Below are positions 17,526-25,709 of a stretch of DNA of 64,000 nucleotides, one piece after another (position 1 is the stretch's first letter; each line of letters begins with the position of its first letter). Where the stretch lies: the NCBI RefSeq assembly GCF_016909495.1, contig NZ_JAFBFW010000003.1:62001-126000 (forward strand). The letters run 5' to 3'. The stretch is from Pantoea coffeiphila. GTDB taxonomy: Bacteria; Pseudomonadota; Gammaproteobacteria; Enterobacterales; Enterobacteriaceae. The position numbers and the translations under genes are program-made. The notes under the pieces are model-generated. The model searched no databases. It was not told the DNA's origin and worked only from the letters and a program-made list of their open reading frames with translations.

Positions 17526-18642
17526 CCTGCGCCGTGAAGCCCGGCGCAGGCTGCCCGCCTTCGCCTTTAGCTATGTGGACGGCGGAGCGGAAGACGAAAC
17601 CACGCTGCAACACAATATGGATGTTTTCCGCCGCTGGATGTTCGCCCCGGCGGTGCTACAGGATGCGTCCAGCCGCGACACCGGCACGAATGTGGGGCAA
17701 ACCCGGCTGGCGGCACCGCTGCTGGTCGCGCCGACCGGCTATAACGGCATGCTGCGCCATCAGGCCGACCAGATGATCGCCCGCGCGGCTGCCGGGCAGG
17801 GGATTGGCTACATTCAGAGTACGGTGTCGACCGCTTCCATGGAGGAGATTGCCGCGGCGTCCAGCGGCGATCGCTGGTTCCAGCTTTACGTGCTGAAAGA
17901 TCGTAATGTCACCCGCAGTTTGCTGGAGCGCGCGCGCCAGGCGGGCTGTACGGCACTGGTGGTTTCGGTGGATGCGGTGCATTTCGGCAACCGCGAGCGC
18001 GACAAGCGCCACTACCGGCGGCCAATGAAGCTCTCCCTCGCGGCGATGGCGAATATTGCTACCCATCCAGGCTGGGTGATGCGCACGCTGATGCCACAGG
18101 GGATGCCGGGCTTTGGCAATCTTAAACCCTATATCCCGGCAGAATATCAGCGGGGGGCGGGCGGTGCGGCCTACTTTGCCAGCCAGATGGACCCGGCACT
18201 GAGCTGGGAGACCCTCGCCTGGGTTCGTGAAATTTGGCAGGGGCCGCTGTATATCAAGGGAATTATGACGGTTGACGACGCGCTGGCGGCGCAGCGGCTG
18301 GGGGCGGAGGGCATTGTGCTGTCGAACCACGGTGGCCGACAGCTGGACGGTACGCACAGTCCGATGCTGGTGCTGCCTGCGGTACGGGCGGCGGTGGGGC
18401 CGGACTTCAGCGTGCTGATCGACAGCGGTTTCCGGCGCGGAACCGACGTGGTCAAAGCGCTGGCGCTGGGGGCCGATGCGGTGCTGCTTGGCCGACCGCT
18501 GCTCTACGCCGTTGCCGCCGGTGGCGAAGCGCTGGTGGCCAGTACAATCGCTACGATGAAGCAGGAAATCGACCGAACGCTGGCGCAGCTGGGCTGCCGT
18601 TCGGTCAAAGAGTTACATGCCGGACTGCTGCACCGCGTCTGA
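17506..18642 (+). CDS. FMN-dependent alpha-hydroxy acid dehydrogenase (LldD-like)
   Basis: A 378-residue flavoprotein of the lactate dehydrogenase/glycolate oxidase family, the usual length. It carries LLVAPTGYNG, QSTVSTASMEEI, QLYVLKDR, the catalytic His in LSNHGGRQLDG and the phosphate-binding IDSGFRRGTDVVKALALGA. These enzymes oxidise 2-hydroxyacids to 2-oxoacids; paired with an aminotransferase it would turn a hydroxyacid into an amino acid. AAGGGG lies upstream of the ATG inside the aminotransferase gene. Its stop is 2 bases from the stop of the opposing SDR gene. Confidence 0.9.
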   Translation: MLLNAADLRREARRRLPAFAFSYVDGGAEDETTLQHNMDVFRRWMFAPAVLQDASSRDTGTNVGQTRLAAPLLVAPTGYNGMLRHQADQMIARAAAGQGIGYIQSTVSTASMEEIAAASSGDRWFQLYVLKDRNVTRSLLERARQAGCTALVVSVDAVHFGNRERDKRHYRRPMKLSLAAMANIATHPGWVMRTLMPQGMPGFGNLKPYIPAEYQRGAGGAAYFASQMDPALSWETLAWVREIWQGPLYIKGIMTVDDALAAQRLGAEGIVLSNHGGRQLDGTHSPMLVLPAVRAAVGPDFSVLIDSGFRRGTDVVKALALGADAVLLGRPLLYAVAAGGEALVASTIATMKQEIDRTLAQLGCRSVKELHAGLLHRV

Positions 18643-18644
18643 GC

Positions 18645-19403
18645 TTAAATCGCCGCCAGATAGCCGCCGTCCACGTAGAGGATCTGCCCGGTGATATAGC
18701 GGGCAGCCGGGGAGCAGAGGAACACGACCGCCCCGGCAAGATCCTCCAGCTCGCCGAAGCGGCCCAGCGGAATTTTTGCCTGCATGCTCTCCACCCAGGC
18801 CGCATCCTGATAAAAGGCCTGGGTCATCTCCGTTTCAAAATACCCCGGCGCAATGCCATTCACCCGGATACCCAGCGGTGCCCACTCGGTGCTTAATGCC
18901 CGGGTCATGCCGGTCAGCCCCGATTTAGAGCTGCCGTAGGCGGTGGCACCCGGCACGCCGACCGCGCTGGTCAGCGAACAGAGGTTAATAATGGTTCCGC
19001 CTTCTCGCCGGGTCATACTGCGTGCCGCCGCCTGCGCACAGAAAAACGCGCCCTTCAGGTTGGTGGCAATAATGGTGTCCCACAGCGCTTCGTCGGCATC
19101 CAGTGACGGGCAGATTTGCTCGGTCCCGGCGTTGTTAATCAGGATGTCGATATCACCCATCTTCGCCAGACAGCGCTGGATATCGGCGGTACGGGTCACA
19201 TCCAGCACATGGCCCTCAGCGCTAAAGCCCTGCGCCTGAAGTTCCGCCACGGCCCGATCCACCGTGTCCGATGACCGCCCGGTGACGATCACGCTGGCCC
19301 CGGCCTGCGCCAGCGCGGTGGCCAGCGCCAGGCCGATCCCACGCGTTGCCCCGGTGACCAGCGCCCGCCTGCCGCTCAGGGAAAAGCTGTTCATCACATT
19401 CAT
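18645..19403 (-). CDS. SDR-family oxidoreductase
   Basis: A 252-residue classical SDR: cofactor motif TGATRGIGLA, NNAGT near residue 90, Ser in NLCSLTSAVG, the YGSSK Tyr/Lys pair and GIAPGYFETEM. The pattern resembles gluconate 5-dehydrogenase/IdnO-type enzymes. Its ATG overlaps the stop of the zinc dehydrogenase gene (ATGA), and it is the last gene of the seven-gene leftward operon. Paired SDR and zinc dehydrogenase genes often interconvert hydroxyl stereoisomers through a ketone, which would fit a vicinal diol substrate here. Confidence 0.87.
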   Translation of the reverse strand: MNVMNSFSLSGRRALVTGATRGIGLALATALAQAGASVIVTGRSSDTVDRAVAELQAQGFSAEGHVLDVTRTADIQRCLAKMGDIDILINNAGTEQICPSLDADEALWDTIIATNLKGAFFCAQAAARSMTRREGGTIINLCSLTSAVGVPGATAYGSSKSGLTGMTRALSTEWAPLGIRVNGIAPGYFETEMTQAFYQDAAWVESMQAKIPLGRFGELEDLAGAVVFLCSPAARYITGQILYVDGGYLAAI

Positions 19404-20365
19404 GGTATGACCACCGTCTTCAGATAGGAGGATTTGCCCTTGATCAGCATCTCGTAGGCCTGCGGCACGTCGTCCAGCGACACCGGCGGGCCGATCAGCG
19501 TGCGCAGCCCGTCGGCCAGATCGGCCATCAGTTCCAGCGCGGCCTGCTGCTCGCTCTGAAACACGCTACAGCCGGTCAGGGAGATTTCCCGCTCAACCAG
19601 CTGATTGAAGTCCAGCTCGCCGTCGTGGTGAAAAATCCCCACCAGCGCCACACGCCCGCCGGAGGTGATGCCAGCAACCAGCTGCTGCAGCACGCTGCCG
19701 ATCCCGGTGGCCTCCACGGCGAAGTCATAGTCGCCGTCTTCGGCCAGCGGGATCAGGGCGGCGATTCGCCCCCGGCGCGCCGCGTTCGGTTCGCTCAACT
19801 GCACCCGGCACTGGCGTGTATGGTGCAGCAGCAGCGCCACCAGGCCGCCAATGGTGCCGCCTCCGGCGACGCGGACCCGGCTGCCCGGCGACGGATTCAG
19901 CTGATTAACGACCCGCAGCGCCACGCCCAGCGGTTCGCTGAGCACGGCGATATCATCCGCCACCTCGTCCGGCACCCGCAGCAGGCCGCTGACCGGCAGC
20001 ACCACCTGCTCGGCGAAACCGCCGTCGCACACCTCACCGACAAAGCCCAGCGAGGTGCAGAGATTGTGCGCACCGCGCAGGCAGGCGGGGCAGGTGCCGC
20101 ACCAGACGCGGGAATCGGCCACCACGCGGGTTCCGGGAGCGAAGCCTGCCGTGTCGTCCGCCGCTTCGGTGACCACGCCAAACAGCTCGTGGCCGGGCGT
20201 GACCGGCAGGGCGGCCATCCATTTCCCGGTGCGATAGTTGTGGATGTCGGAACCGCAGATCCCGGCGGCCCGCACCTGAATGCGCACCTGACCTGCCGCC
20301 AGCACCGCCGGTGATTTTTCTTCCACCCGCAGATCGCCAACGCCGTAAAGCTGTACCGCTTTCAT
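19400..20365 (-). CDS. Zinc-containing MDR alcohol dehydrogenase
   Basis: A 321-residue medium-chain dehydrogenase of the sorbitol/threonine/idonate dehydrogenase type. The catalytic zinc site shows as CGSDIHNY and GHELFG, and the structural zinc cysteines as CGTCPACLRGAHNLC. It is a little shorter than usual (about 340): the nucleotide-binding domain (VRVAGGGTIGGLVALL) seems to have a compact middle region. It is 3 bases downstream of the kinase-like gene and overlaps the SDR gene. Substrate unknown. Confidence 0.87.
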   Translation of the reverse strand: MKAVQLYGVGDLRVEEKSPAVLAAGQVRIQVRAAGICGSDIHNYRTGKWMAALPVTPGHELFGVVTEAADDTAGFAPGTRVVADSRVWCGTCPACLRGAHNLCTSLGFVGEVCDGGFAEQVVLPVSGLLRVPDEVADDIAVLSEPLGVALRVVNQLNPSPGSRVRVAGGGTIGGLVALLLHHTRQCRVQLSEPNAARRGRIAALIPLAEDGDYDFAVEATGIGSVLQQLVAGITSGGRVALVGIFHHDGELDFNQLVEREISLTGCSVFQSEQQAALELMADLADGLRTLIGPPVSLDDVPQAYEMLIKGKSSYLKTVVIP

Positions 20366-20368
20366 CGC

Positions 20369-21661
20369 TTATGCCTCCGTCAGCAGGCTGTCCAGCCAGC
20401 GGGAGAAATCATCATCGCCGCCGCTGCCCAGCATCACGGCCATCGCCAGGCCAATCGTTGAACTGACCGGATTATGCTGGCTGGCCGATCCGGCGCGCAG
20501 GCTCATCACCAGCGTCGGGCAGCAGAACAGCGCCAGGCGCATAATTTGCTGCCAGTTCGCGGGCAGCCAGCCTTTGGCTTTCAGCGCGGCCAGCAGCGGC
20601 TTCCAGTACAGCTCGCCTTTACTATCAAGGAACGCCTGGCGCAGCGGCGTCAGCCGCCAGTCGTGCTCCACCTCCAGCGTATCGCCATCGCGGCGGACGC
20701 TGACCCGGTAGATTTCCGCCGCCTGCGCCGGTTCATACAGCCAGCAGGGATGGGCAAAAATGTTGTGGAAGGTGGCTTTGATCTCGGCCAGCAACGCCGG
20801 AATATGGCTACCGGCAAAGGCCGGATCGAAGCTGACCAGCTGCGGCACGCCGTCCTGGGAATCAAACCAGACGTTGGCATTGTGCGCATCGCCGTGCGCC
20901 ACCACCACGCCGTGATGGGCCAGCGCGGCGGGCGCAAGGATCTGCCCGGCGTCCAGGAACAGCTGGCGCAGCGTGTGCTGATAGGTCACGCCGTTGATGC
21001 GCCACCGCAGGTTGCTCAGGCTCTGCCACGGCAGCGTAAGTTCACCGAGGGTGAAGTCCTGATTGACGTAGAAGCCGTCAACCCGTCCGCCCAGCCCGGC
21101 GGTGTGGCCCGGCGAAACCAGACGATTCCAGAACAGCTGGTGGATAGACTCGGCCTCGACCTGGCTGACCTGCGCCTGTTGCAGCGTCGGCAGCGTGTGC
21201 GCGAGGATTTCCGCGTCGGCGCGTCGCTGGGCATCGACCACCGGGGCCATGCCCTGCCAGTCGGCATTCGCTTCAATCTCGCGGCAGACGTCGGCCAGCC
21301 GCTTTTCATCGCGCAGGGCATACAGCAGGATCTGACGCCCCGGCTCGCCGCAGGCGTAGATCGGCACATCCACGCGGAAGCCGTGCTCGCGCAGCAGCTC
21401 GGCGCGGTAGTACTCCTCAATGGTGTGCTCTTCGCCTTCTTCGTGGTGATACTTAAAGAACAGCGTGCGGCCATCGGCCAGCGTCACGCGGCCGTTGAGC
21501 GAGTTCAGGCTGTACTGATCGCGGTTGATGTTCAGGCCGGTGGCCTGCACGCCGGTGACTTCGGTAATCAGCTGGCTGAGCTTCTCGCTGGCCTGCTGCC
21601 AGTCACCCTGCTGCGTCAGGCGGCGTGCCTCCGCCGCTAACGGCGCGAGCGGCTCAGTCAT
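20369..21661 (-). CDS. Aminoglycoside-phosphotransferase-fold kinase
   Basis: A 430-residue cytosolic protein with an APH/choline-kinase fold. The catalytic loop is VVVAHGDAHNANVWF (HGDxHxxN) near residue 255 and the metal-binding Asp follows in LVSFDPAF. The N-lobe contains a possible ATP lysine in TLFFKYHHEEG. Related kinases act on choline, homoserine, hydroxylysine and methylthioribose, that is, small amino alcohols or sugars, as well as on drugs. It overlaps the HisD-like gene by 8 bases, so it is a core part of this catabolic operon and not a resistance gene. I do not recognise a characterised close relative. Confidence 0.75.
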   Translation of the reverse strand: MTEPLAPLAAEARRLTQQGDWQQASEKLSQLITEVTGVQATGLNINRDQYSLNSLNGRVTLADGRTLFFKYHHEEGEEHTIEEYYRAELLREHGFRVDVPIYACGEPGRQILLYALRDEKRLADVCREIEANADWQGMAPVVDAQRRADAEILAHTLPTLQQAQVSQVEAESIHQLFWNRLVSPGHTAGLGGRVDGFYVNQDFTLGELTLPWQSLSNLRWRINGVTYQHTLRQLFLDAGQILAPAALAHHGVVVAHGDAHNANVWFDSQDGVPQLVSFDPAFAGSHIPALLAEIKATFHNIFAHPCWLYEPAQAAEIYRVSVRRDGDTLEVEHDWRLTPLRQAFLDSKGELYWKPLLAALKAKGWLPANWQQIMRLALFCCPTLVMSLRAGSASQHNPVSSTIGLAMAVMLGSGGDDDFSRWLDSLLTEA

Positions 21662-22982
21662 GATTCTCTCCTTTCAGCAGGCTATCGCGCAGCTCAGAGA
21701 CGGCCAGGGCATGGCCCGGGAAGCCCTCGTACTCGGCAAAACGTTTGGCTTTGGTGGCCAGCTGCTGATAGCCCGCGCGGGTAACGTAGCCCACCGAGAT
21801 ACGCTTCATGTAATCGAACACCGACAGCGGCCCGGCGGTTTTGGCGGCGCTATTGGTCGGCAGGACGGCATTCGGACCCAGCACGAAGTTACCCAGGGTG
21901 ATCGGCGTGTGTTCGCCCAGCAGAATTTCCCCGGCGTTGCGGATCTGCGTCATCACCGCCATCGGTTCTTCGGCGAGGATCTCCAGATGCTCTGGCGCAT
22001 ACTGATTAACGAACTCCACGGCGGTGGCGAAATCTTTGGTCAGCACCACGCCGCCGTGGGTGCCGCCCAGCACGCTGCGTGAGAACCCGGCACGTTTTTC
22101 ACCGATGGTATCCCAGTAGCCCGGCAGCGCGGCAATCGCTTCTTCCGCCACGCGGCGGCTGGAGGTGACCAGATACGCCGACGAGTCCGGGCCGTGCTCG
22201 GATTCGATCAGCAGATCCAGTGCCGCCAGCGCACCGCTGACGGAGCCGTCGGCGAGGATCAGGCTTTCGCTCGGGCCTGCCGGAATACCCGGGTCGATCA
22301 GATTAGACAGCTGGCGCTTGGCGGCCACCACCCACGGGCTGCCCGGACCGACGATTTTCAGGCATTTCGGCACCGATTGCGTGCCGTAAGCCACCGCCGC
22401 CACGCCCTGCGCACCGCCGCATTTATACACTTCCTTGATGCCAACCAGTCGTGCGGCGATCAGCGTGGCATCATCCACGCGGCCATCGGGGCCAGGCGGG
22501 GTGATCACCACCGGGCGCGGTACTCCGGCCACCACGGCAGGCACGGTGGTCATAATCAGCACGCTGGGGAACGAGCCTTTGCCGCGCGGCACGTAGCAGG
22601 CCACCGCATCGATTGGCACGTGGCGGTCGCCGGCGAAGGCGCCCGGGCGCATCTCTTTCCACCACATCTCTTCAGGCTTTTGCGCTTCGTGGAAGGCGCG
22701 CACGTTCTCCACCGAGAAGCGAATCGCCTCGATCACTTCGGCATCAACGCGCGCAAAGGCCTCTTCGAACTCATGCTCTTCAGCACGCACGGAGAAGCTT
22801 TCCGGCTGCACGCCGTCAAACTCACGGGCGAAACGGATCAGCGCGCTGTCGCCTTCCTCCTTCACCGCCGCAATAATCGGCTTCACCTTCTCAACGAAAA
22901 ATGACAGGTCGGATTCAGTGCGTTTGAAAAGGTCAGCGGGTAATTCAGTTGAAGCCGACAGGTCGTGGAATGTCACAGACAT
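21654..22982 (-). CDS. HisD-family dehydrogenase, probably not histidinol dehydrogenase
   Basis: A 442-residue histidinol-dehydrogenase-family protein. Conserved features are GGAQGVAAVAYGT, the PGIPAGPSE stretch, Glu331-His332 (the HisD catalytic Glu-His pair) and His263. However, the HisD zinc ligand Gln is Glu260, the zinc ligand Asp is Asn365 and the catalytic His before VLPT is Ala372. These changes mean it should not oxidise histidinol in the normal way. The same family includes HpsN, the dihydroxypropanesulfonate 3-dehydrogenase, which is plausible next to a sulfonate-type ABC transporter. It is the first enzyme gene after the transporter genes. Confidence 0.85.
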   Translation of the reverse strand: MSVTFHDLSASTELPADLFKRTESDLSFFVEKVKPIIAAVKEEGDSALIRFAREFDGVQPESFSVRAEEHEFEEAFARVDAEVIEAIRFSVENVRAFHEAQKPEEMWWKEMRPGAFAGDRHVPIDAVACYVPRGKGSFPSVLIMTTVPAVVAGVPRPVVITPPGPDGRVDDATLIAARLVGIKEVYKCGGAQGVAAVAYGTQSVPKCLKIVGPGSPWVVAAKRQLSNLIDPGIPAGPSESLILADGSVSGALAALDLLIESEHGPDSSAYLVTSSRRVAEEAIAALPGYWDTIGEKRAGFSRSVLGGTHGGVVLTKDFATAVEFVNQYAPEHLEILAEEPMAVMTQIRNAGEILLGEHTPITLGNFVLGPNAVLPTNSAAKTAGPLSVFDYMKRISVGYVTRAGYQQLATKAKRFAEYEGFPGHALAVSELRDSLLKGENHD

Positions 22983-22999
22983 AGTGTTACCTTTTTCAG

Positions 23000-23758
23000 T
23001 TAGCCAATCGCGTGTTGTTGAATGCGGCTCAGCACGTCGTGCTGCAGCTCGATAAATTCCGGGGTACGGTTAATGCTTTCATGGCGCGGGCGCGGCAGGT
23101 TGACGTCGAAAGTGGAATCAATATGCCCCTGGCCCATTACCACGATACGGTCGGAAAGCCAGACCGCTTCCTCAATGTCATGGGTCACAAACATCACCGT
23201 CAGGCGATGTTTTTCCCAAATCTCCACCAGCAGCTGCTGCATCTGATGGCGAGTCATCGCATCCAGCGCGCCAAACGGCTCGTCCATCAGCAAAATTTTC
23301 GGTCGGTACGACAGCGCACGGGCGATGGCCACGCGCTGCTTCATACCGCCGGACAGCTCACCCGGCCAGCGGTCGGCCGCATTGCCGAGCTTGACCAGTT
23401 CCAGATGCTGCTGGGCGATATCACTACATTCGCTGGCCGGGGTGCCCGCCGCCTTGAGGGCAAACTCGATATTGCCGCGCGCGGTGAGCCACGGCAGCAG
23501 GGTGTAAGACTGAAACACCACGCCGCGATCCAGCCCCGGGCCTTCAATCGGCACACCGTCGACCAGTACATCACCGCCGTCAAAATCTTCCAGCCCGGCG
23601 GCAATCGACAGCAGGGTACTTTTACCGCAGCCGGAGGTGCCGACGATCGACACGAACTCATTGTCGTTCAGCGTCAGGTCAATGCCGTGCAGCACGCGGC
23701 GGTAGCTCTTGCCGAGGGGAAAACTTTTTTCCAGCTTGTTTAGCGTTAGCGTCGCCAT
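23000..23758 (-). CDS. TauB/SsuB-type ABC transporter ATPase
   Basis: A 252-residue ABC ATPase of the nitrate/sulfonate/taurine importer class. Walker A VGTSGCGKSTLL, signature ELSGGMKQRV, Walker B ILLMDEPFGALD and switch VTHDIEEAV are complete. Its start touches the permease stop, and 17 bases separate it from the HisD-like gene. It should power import by the permease and binding protein encoded immediately upstream. Confidence 0.9.
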   Translation of the reverse strand: MATLTLNKLEKSFPLGKSYRRVLHGIDLTLNDNEFVSIVGTSGCGKSTLLSIAAGLEDFDGGDVLVDGVPIEGPGLDRGVVFQSYTLLPWLTARGNIEFALKAAGTPASECSDIAQQHLELVKLGNAADRWPGELSGGMKQRVAIARALSYRPKILLMDEPFGALDAMTRHQMQQLLVEIWEKHRLTVMFVTHDIEEAVWLSDRIVVMGQGHIDSTFDVNLPRPRHESINRTPEFIELQHDVLSRIQQHAIG

Positions 23759-24603
23759 CAGGAACGTCTCCGGTTATAGCGGAACAGCACGCGCTCCAGG
23801 GCACGCATAATCTGGTCGGTGATCAGGCCCAGCAGGCCGAGCAGCAGGATGTAACCGATAATGGTGTCGGTCTGGAAATAGCGCTGAGATACTACGATGC
23901 GGTAGCCAAGGCCCGAGGTGGAGGCCACCAGTTCGGCCAGCACCAGCCACGTCCAGGCCCAGCCGATACTGATGCGCAGGGCGTCCCAGATTGCGGGCAG
24001 GGCGGAAGGGATCACGATGCGCAGCAGGATCTTACGGTCCGACATGCCCAGCGTACGGCCCAGGCCGATGAAGTCGGGTGGAACGCGCTTCACGGCGTCG
24101 ATCATCATCAGCACCTGCTGGAAGAAAGTGCCAATCCAGATCACCAGGAACTTCTGAAAATCGTCGGTGCCGGTCCACAGGATGGTCAGCGGCACAAAGG
24201 CCACCACCGGCATATAGCGTACGAAATCGACCAGCGGCTCAACGATGGCTTTCGCCAGGCCATAACAGCCCGCCAGCACGCCGATGACAATCGCCATCAC
24301 CGATGAAATCGCAAAGGCGATAATAATGCGGTACAGGCTGCTCTCGATATCACTCTGTAACGTGCCGTCTACTGCCAGCGCGACCATCCGCTGCCAGACG
24401 CGTTCAATTCCCGGTAAGAAAATCGGTTTAATGGCACCCATTGAGGTCGCCAGCCACCAGACAAAAATCAACAGGGCAAAGACGCCGATGGAGATGCTCA
24501 GGAACTGTGAGCGTGAAGGCGTTTTCCCGATAGTGAGCAGGTTACTGCGTCTGCGGCGCTTTTTTGATTGTTGAGGTGTTTTTTGCTGCTCAACCACACT
24601 CAT
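23758..24603 (-). CDS. TauC/SsuC-type ABC transporter permease
   Basis: About 281 residues with six hydrophobic segments and the EAA-like loop LGRTLGMSDRKILLRIVIPSAL (reported only in outline here). The N-terminal 40 residues are polar and basic (QQSKKRRRRSN), then the first membrane segment begins. I chose the ATG at 24603 because CCTCCT (AGGAGG on the coding strand) lies 4 bases upstream; an alternative ATG at 24618 also has a GGGAGG site but that site lies inside the arm of a strong hairpin. Partner genes are the ATPase (touching) and the binding protein upstream. Confidence 0.87.
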   Translation of the reverse strand: MSVVEQQKTPQQSKKRRRRSNLLTIGKTPSRSQFLSISIGVFALLIFVWWLATSMGAIKPIFLPGIERVWQRMVALAVDGTLQSDIESSLYRIIIAFAISSVMAIVIGVLAGCYGLAKAIVEPLVDFVRYMPVVAFVPLTILWTGTDDFQKFLVIWIGTFFQQVLMMIDAVKRVPPDFIGLGRTLGMSDRKILLRIVIPSALPAIWDALRISIGWAWTWLVLAELVASTSGLGYRIVVSQRYFQTDTIIGYILLLGLLGLITDQIMRALERVLFRYNRRRS

Positions 24604-24618
24604 ATTTCCTCCTGACAT

Positions 24619-24651
24619 CTTTCCTCCCACCGTCAGGCGGCGGGAGGAAAG
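24619..24651 (-). promoter_or_regulatory. Intercistronic hairpin between binding-protein and permease genes
   Basis: CTTTCCTCCC and GGGAGGAAAG form a perfect 10-bp stem, with three further inner CCG/CGG pairs and a TCAGG core. It sits between the binding-protein stop and the permease start. Such hairpins stabilise the upstream message or lower downstream expression, giving more binding protein than permease. One arm contains a Shine-Dalgarno sequence for the alternative permease start at 24618. Confidence 0.7.
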
Positions 24652-24659
24652 AGGGATGG

Positions 24660-25646
24660 CTACTGGTTATTAACGAAGCTGGCATCAATGGTCTGCTGCG
24701 GGGTGACCGGCTGGCTGACAATACCGGCCTCTGTCGCCGCTTTAAGCAGGTGAGGGAAGGTTTTTTCACTAAAATCATGGGATAACAGTTTTTTATTATC
24801 CGCCAGAGAGAAGTATTTCACGCCGTCAAACGCGGTATGCAGATCTTCCGGCGACGCACCGACCGCTTTGGAAATAATGGCGCGAGCTTCGGTAGTATGA
24901 GCGTTGTAGTAATCCAGTGAGCTGTTCCAGGTTTTGATCAGCGCGCTAATCGCTTCTGGGTGTTTTTTAATAAAATCATCGTGAACCACCAGCACATCAC
25001 TGATCAGGCCGGGATCGGACGAGCCGCTGTACAGCATCTTCAGGCTCGGATCGCCTTTCATCGCCACGGTCAGATACGGTTCATAGGTCACGGCGACCGG
25101 GACGCGTCCGGCGATAATGCTGCTGCCCGCTGAAGCTGCTGGCATGGGTACCGGTTTAATATCGGAGAACTTCAGCCCGGCAGAGGCCAGCGCACTGCGC
25201 AGCAGAATATCGCTGGTGGTGCCTTCTTCATAGGCTACCTGCTTGCCCTTCAGATCCTGCAGCGTGGCGATATCTTTGGTCACCAGCATCGCATCGGCGG
25301 TATTACTCTGGTCCAGCACCATCACGATTTTGATCGGCAGACCGGCGGAGATCATCCCGATGGCGGTATGGGTGGCGATATTTGCGGCATCGATCTGTCC
25401 GCTGGCCAGCGCGGCGTTGATATCTTTGTCTTCGGCAAAGTTAATCACGTCGACTTTCTTCAGGCCCTGTTTTTCAAACAGCTTCTGATCCGCCGCAACA
25501 TGCCACTGACCGTAGCCCAGCCAGGGTTCAACGCCCATTTTGACGGTGTCCGCTTCGGCGGAAAAAGCCGGAGCGGCCAGAGAGGAGAGCATCCCGGCAC
25601 AGCACAGCGCGGCCAGCGAACGTTTCAATACACGGAGAGAATGCAT
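24660..25646 (-). CDS. TauA/SsuA-type periplasmic substrate-binding protein
   Basis: A 328-residue secreted binding protein of the nitrate/sulfonate/taurine/thiamine-pyrimidine class. A signal peptide (LKRSLAALCCAGMLSSL) ends near PAFSA before EADTVK. KMGVEPWLGYGQWHVAADQKLF, in parts, resembles the sulfonate-binding group, and GKQVAYEEGTTSD and HPEAISALIKTW are typical. The start at 25646 has AGAAGGA 6 bases upstream. It is the first gene of a leftward operon reading through transporter, HisD-like, kinase and dehydrogenase genes. Confidence 0.88.
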   Translation of the reverse strand: MHSLRVLKRSLAALCCAGMLSSLAAPAFSAEADTVKMGVEPWLGYGQWHVAADQKLFEKQGLKKVDVINFAEDKDINAALASGQIDAANIATHTAIGMISAGLPIKIVMVLDQSNTADAMLVTKDIATLQDLKGKQVAYEEGTTSDILLRSALASAGLKFSDIKPVPMPAASAGSSIIAGRVPVAVTYEPYLTVAMKGDPSLKMLYSGSSDPGLISDVLVVHDDFIKKHPEAISALIKTWNSSLDYYNAHTTEARAIISKAVGASPEDLHTAFDGVKYFSLADNKKLLSHDFSEKTFPHLLKAATEAGIVSQPVTPQQTIDASFVNNQ

Positions 25647-25696
25647 AGCGGTTCCTTCTGTATTTCGTTTGGGATTTAGCTGGTGATTGTCCAGCC

Positions 25697-25709
25697 ATGT
25701 ATATACAAG
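25697..25709. promoter_or_regulatory. HutC/GntR-type operator, right copy
   Basis: ATGTATATACAAG contains GTATATAC, fitting GTNTANAC of HutC-type regulators, and on the minus strand reads CTTGTATATACAT. It lies about 50 bases upstream of the binding-protein start and matches the site before the aminotransferase operon at 11 of 13 positions. Confidence 0.7.

Noticed and set aside
20474..21640. 388-codon open frame antisense to the APH-fold kinase
   Set aside because: It mirrors a gene with clear kinase motifs and has the composition of a shadow frame.
16398..22982. HisC-like and HisD-like genes as part of a histidine biosynthesis operon
   Set aside because: No other his genes are present, the two lie on opposite strands in a catabolic setting, and the HisD-like protein lacks key histidinol dehydrogenase residues.
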